A stretch of DNA of 64,000 nt from NCBI GenBank assembly GCA_965223095.1, contig OZ244979.1, positions 1,922,001-1,986,000 on the forward strand, written 5' to 3'. This DNA comes from J054 sp965223095. GTDB taxonomy: Bacteria > Pseudomonadota > Gammaproteobacteria > Steroidobacterales > GCA-2729495. A program made the translations under genes and the position numbers. The notes below the pieces were generated by a model. It was not told where the DNA came from. It saw only the letters and a program-made list of their open reading frames with translations, and did not search any database. Below, in pieces: positions 63,293 to 64,000 of this stretch. How positions within the stretch are numbered: position 1 is the first letter of the stretch; each line of letters opens with the position of its first letter.

Positions 63293-63790
63293 ATGGCTAG
63301 ACTACAAAGTCTGCTGATTACGCTGTGCCTTCTGCCGGGGTTGGCGGATGCCGATGTCGCGGATTCGGCAACCGTTATCGGCACGCCATCACAGCTGGCC
63401 GATGGCGCGAGGGCTTTACAGTTTCGCGACTATGAAGTGGGGGTTCGCCTCACCCTGGAGGGGTTACGCGGCACGGTGGCGCCCAGGGAACGCGCCGCCG
63501 CCTTGAGCAATTTGTGCGCGGGTTATGCGGGCTTAGAGCGTTTTGATGAGGCCATCGATGCCTGCAATAGAGCCCTTGCATTGAATGCTGTGCCCTGGCG
63601 CGTCCTGAACAACCGGGCCATTGCCTATTTGGGCAAAGGTCAGCTGCAAGCGGCGCGCAGCGACGTCGAGGCGGGGCTTAAACTTAATCCCGATTCGGGA
63701 AAGTTACAGAAGGTATTGATGATGATTGAAATCGCCGAAATGCAACCGCGCATTAGTATCGCCGATGCCTCGACCGCGATGCCAAACTAG
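63293..63790 (+). CDS. Exported small TPR protein
   Basis: A 165-residue protein with a signal peptide (RLQSLLITLCLLPGLADAD, cleavage near residue 20) and two to three TPR repeats: AALSNLCAGYAGLERFDEAIDACNRAL, RVLNNRAIAYLGKGQLQAARSDVEAGLKLNP. No other domain is seen; function unknown, probably a periplasmic protein-binding factor. The ATG at 63293 is the first in the frame after the upstream stop. The last residues are unstructured. It lies 163 bases before a gene encoding a Tat-exported protein in the same direction. Confidence 0.72.
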   Translation: MARLQSLLITLCLLPGLADADVADSATVIGTPSQLADGARALQFRDYEVGVRLTLEGLRGTVAPRERAAALSNLCAGYAGLERFDEAIDACNRALALNAVPWRVLNNRAIAYLGKGQLQAARSDVEAGLKLNPDSGKLQKVLMMIEIAEMQPRISIADASTAMPN

Positions 63791-63953
63791 GTAAAATTAC
63801 TCATTCGGGTCGAATCGGCAGTTTGTTAGCCTAATTACTAAGAGTCCTCCTAAAGCCACCTGTATAGAACCCTATTCTGCATTTTCCGTCGCGGCGAGCA
63901 GGTGCTTGCCCAGCGGCAATATTTGTGAGTTGTTTGAAAACAAGGAAGAGTCC

Positions 63954-64000
63954 ATGCAAGAGAAGAATCTAGATCGACGAAAATTTTTGCAACGCGCAGC
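63954..64000 (+). CDS. N-terminus of a Tat-exported protein (partial)
   Basis: The first 15 codons of a gene that leaves the window on the right. Translation gives MQEKNLDRRKFLQRA, whose RRKFLQ matches the twin-arginine signal consensus. AAGGAAGA lies about 5 bases upstream of the ATG. Tat substrates are usually folded before export and often bind a cofactor; the enzyme type is not visible. Confidence 0.7.
   Translation, partial: MQEKNLDRRKFLQRA

Noticed and set aside
62710..63384. 224-codon minus-strand frame
   Set aside because: Composition is Arg/Ser/Ala-rich, no ribosome binding site, and it overlaps the N-terminus of a TPR gene with a good signal peptide.

Overview
The window comes from a Gram-negative bacterium, most likely a gammaproteobacterium. 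It has a true glutaminyl-tRNA synthetase, a TonB-dependent receptor, an RND pump, a lipoprotein, and a PEP-CTERM protein whose tail (PVPASVWLFGSAL) is of the type I associate with gammaproteobacteria. The genus cannot be read from the sequence. No rRNA, CRISPR array, integrase or transposase was seen.

Region 1 (1-33.6 kb) is an exosortase/PEP-CTERM exopolysaccharide locus. It opens with the end of a PrsT-like TPR protein, a small-molecule kinase, a MerR-type regulator and one PEP-CTERM substrate. A long plus-strand run follows: Wzz-like chain-length protein, BY-type kinase, ExeA-like ATPase, a DUF4091 protein, a Wzy-like membrane protein, a Wzx flippase, five GT4 glycosyltransferases, two asparagine-synthase-like amidotransferases, two Gfo/Idh/MocA-type oxidoreductases (one fused to a zinc-dehydrogenase-like domain), a heparinase II/III-like protein, a WcaI-like glycosyltransferase and an exosortase fused to EpsI. 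The minus-strand pair gmd-fcl supplies GDP-L-fucose. Together these could build, amidate, flip, polymerise and export a fucose-containing polymer while the exosortase processes the PEP-CTERM protein. One amidotransferase plus glycosyltransferase (16.25-19.37 kb) is visibly more GC-rich than its neighbours and looks acquired.

Region 2 (33.9-38.2 kb) is a plus-strand group of catabolic type: YciI-like protein, FAD-linked oxidase and a dihydropyrimidinase-like amidohydrolase.

Region 3 (38.2-43.6 kb, minus strand) is the most unusual part. In transcription order it holds an acyl desaturase, an acetaldehyde-dehydrogenase-like protein, a 4-hydroxy-2-oxovalerate-aldolase-like protein, a tRNA gene, and a leucyl-tRNA-synthetase paralogue with a degraded editing domain and no C-terminal domain. 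The tRNA has complete acceptor, D, anticodon and T arms, but 129 extra structured nucleotides sit in its D-loop, and its first ten bases overlap the end of the aldolase gene, whose stop codon is tRNA positions 8-10. I infer a dedicated synthetase/tRNA pair serving a small biosynthetic pathway; the product is unknown.

Region 4 (44.2-64 kb) is mostly ordinary: MmgE/PrpD protein, an alpha/beta hydrolase lacking its catalytic histidine, a TonB-dependent receptor, an EamA transporter, a lipoprotein, an SDR, glnS, a SAM hydroxide adenosyltransferase-family protein, a YhhQ-type transporter, a PadR-regulated RND efflux operon, a small TPR protein and the start of a Tat-exported protein.
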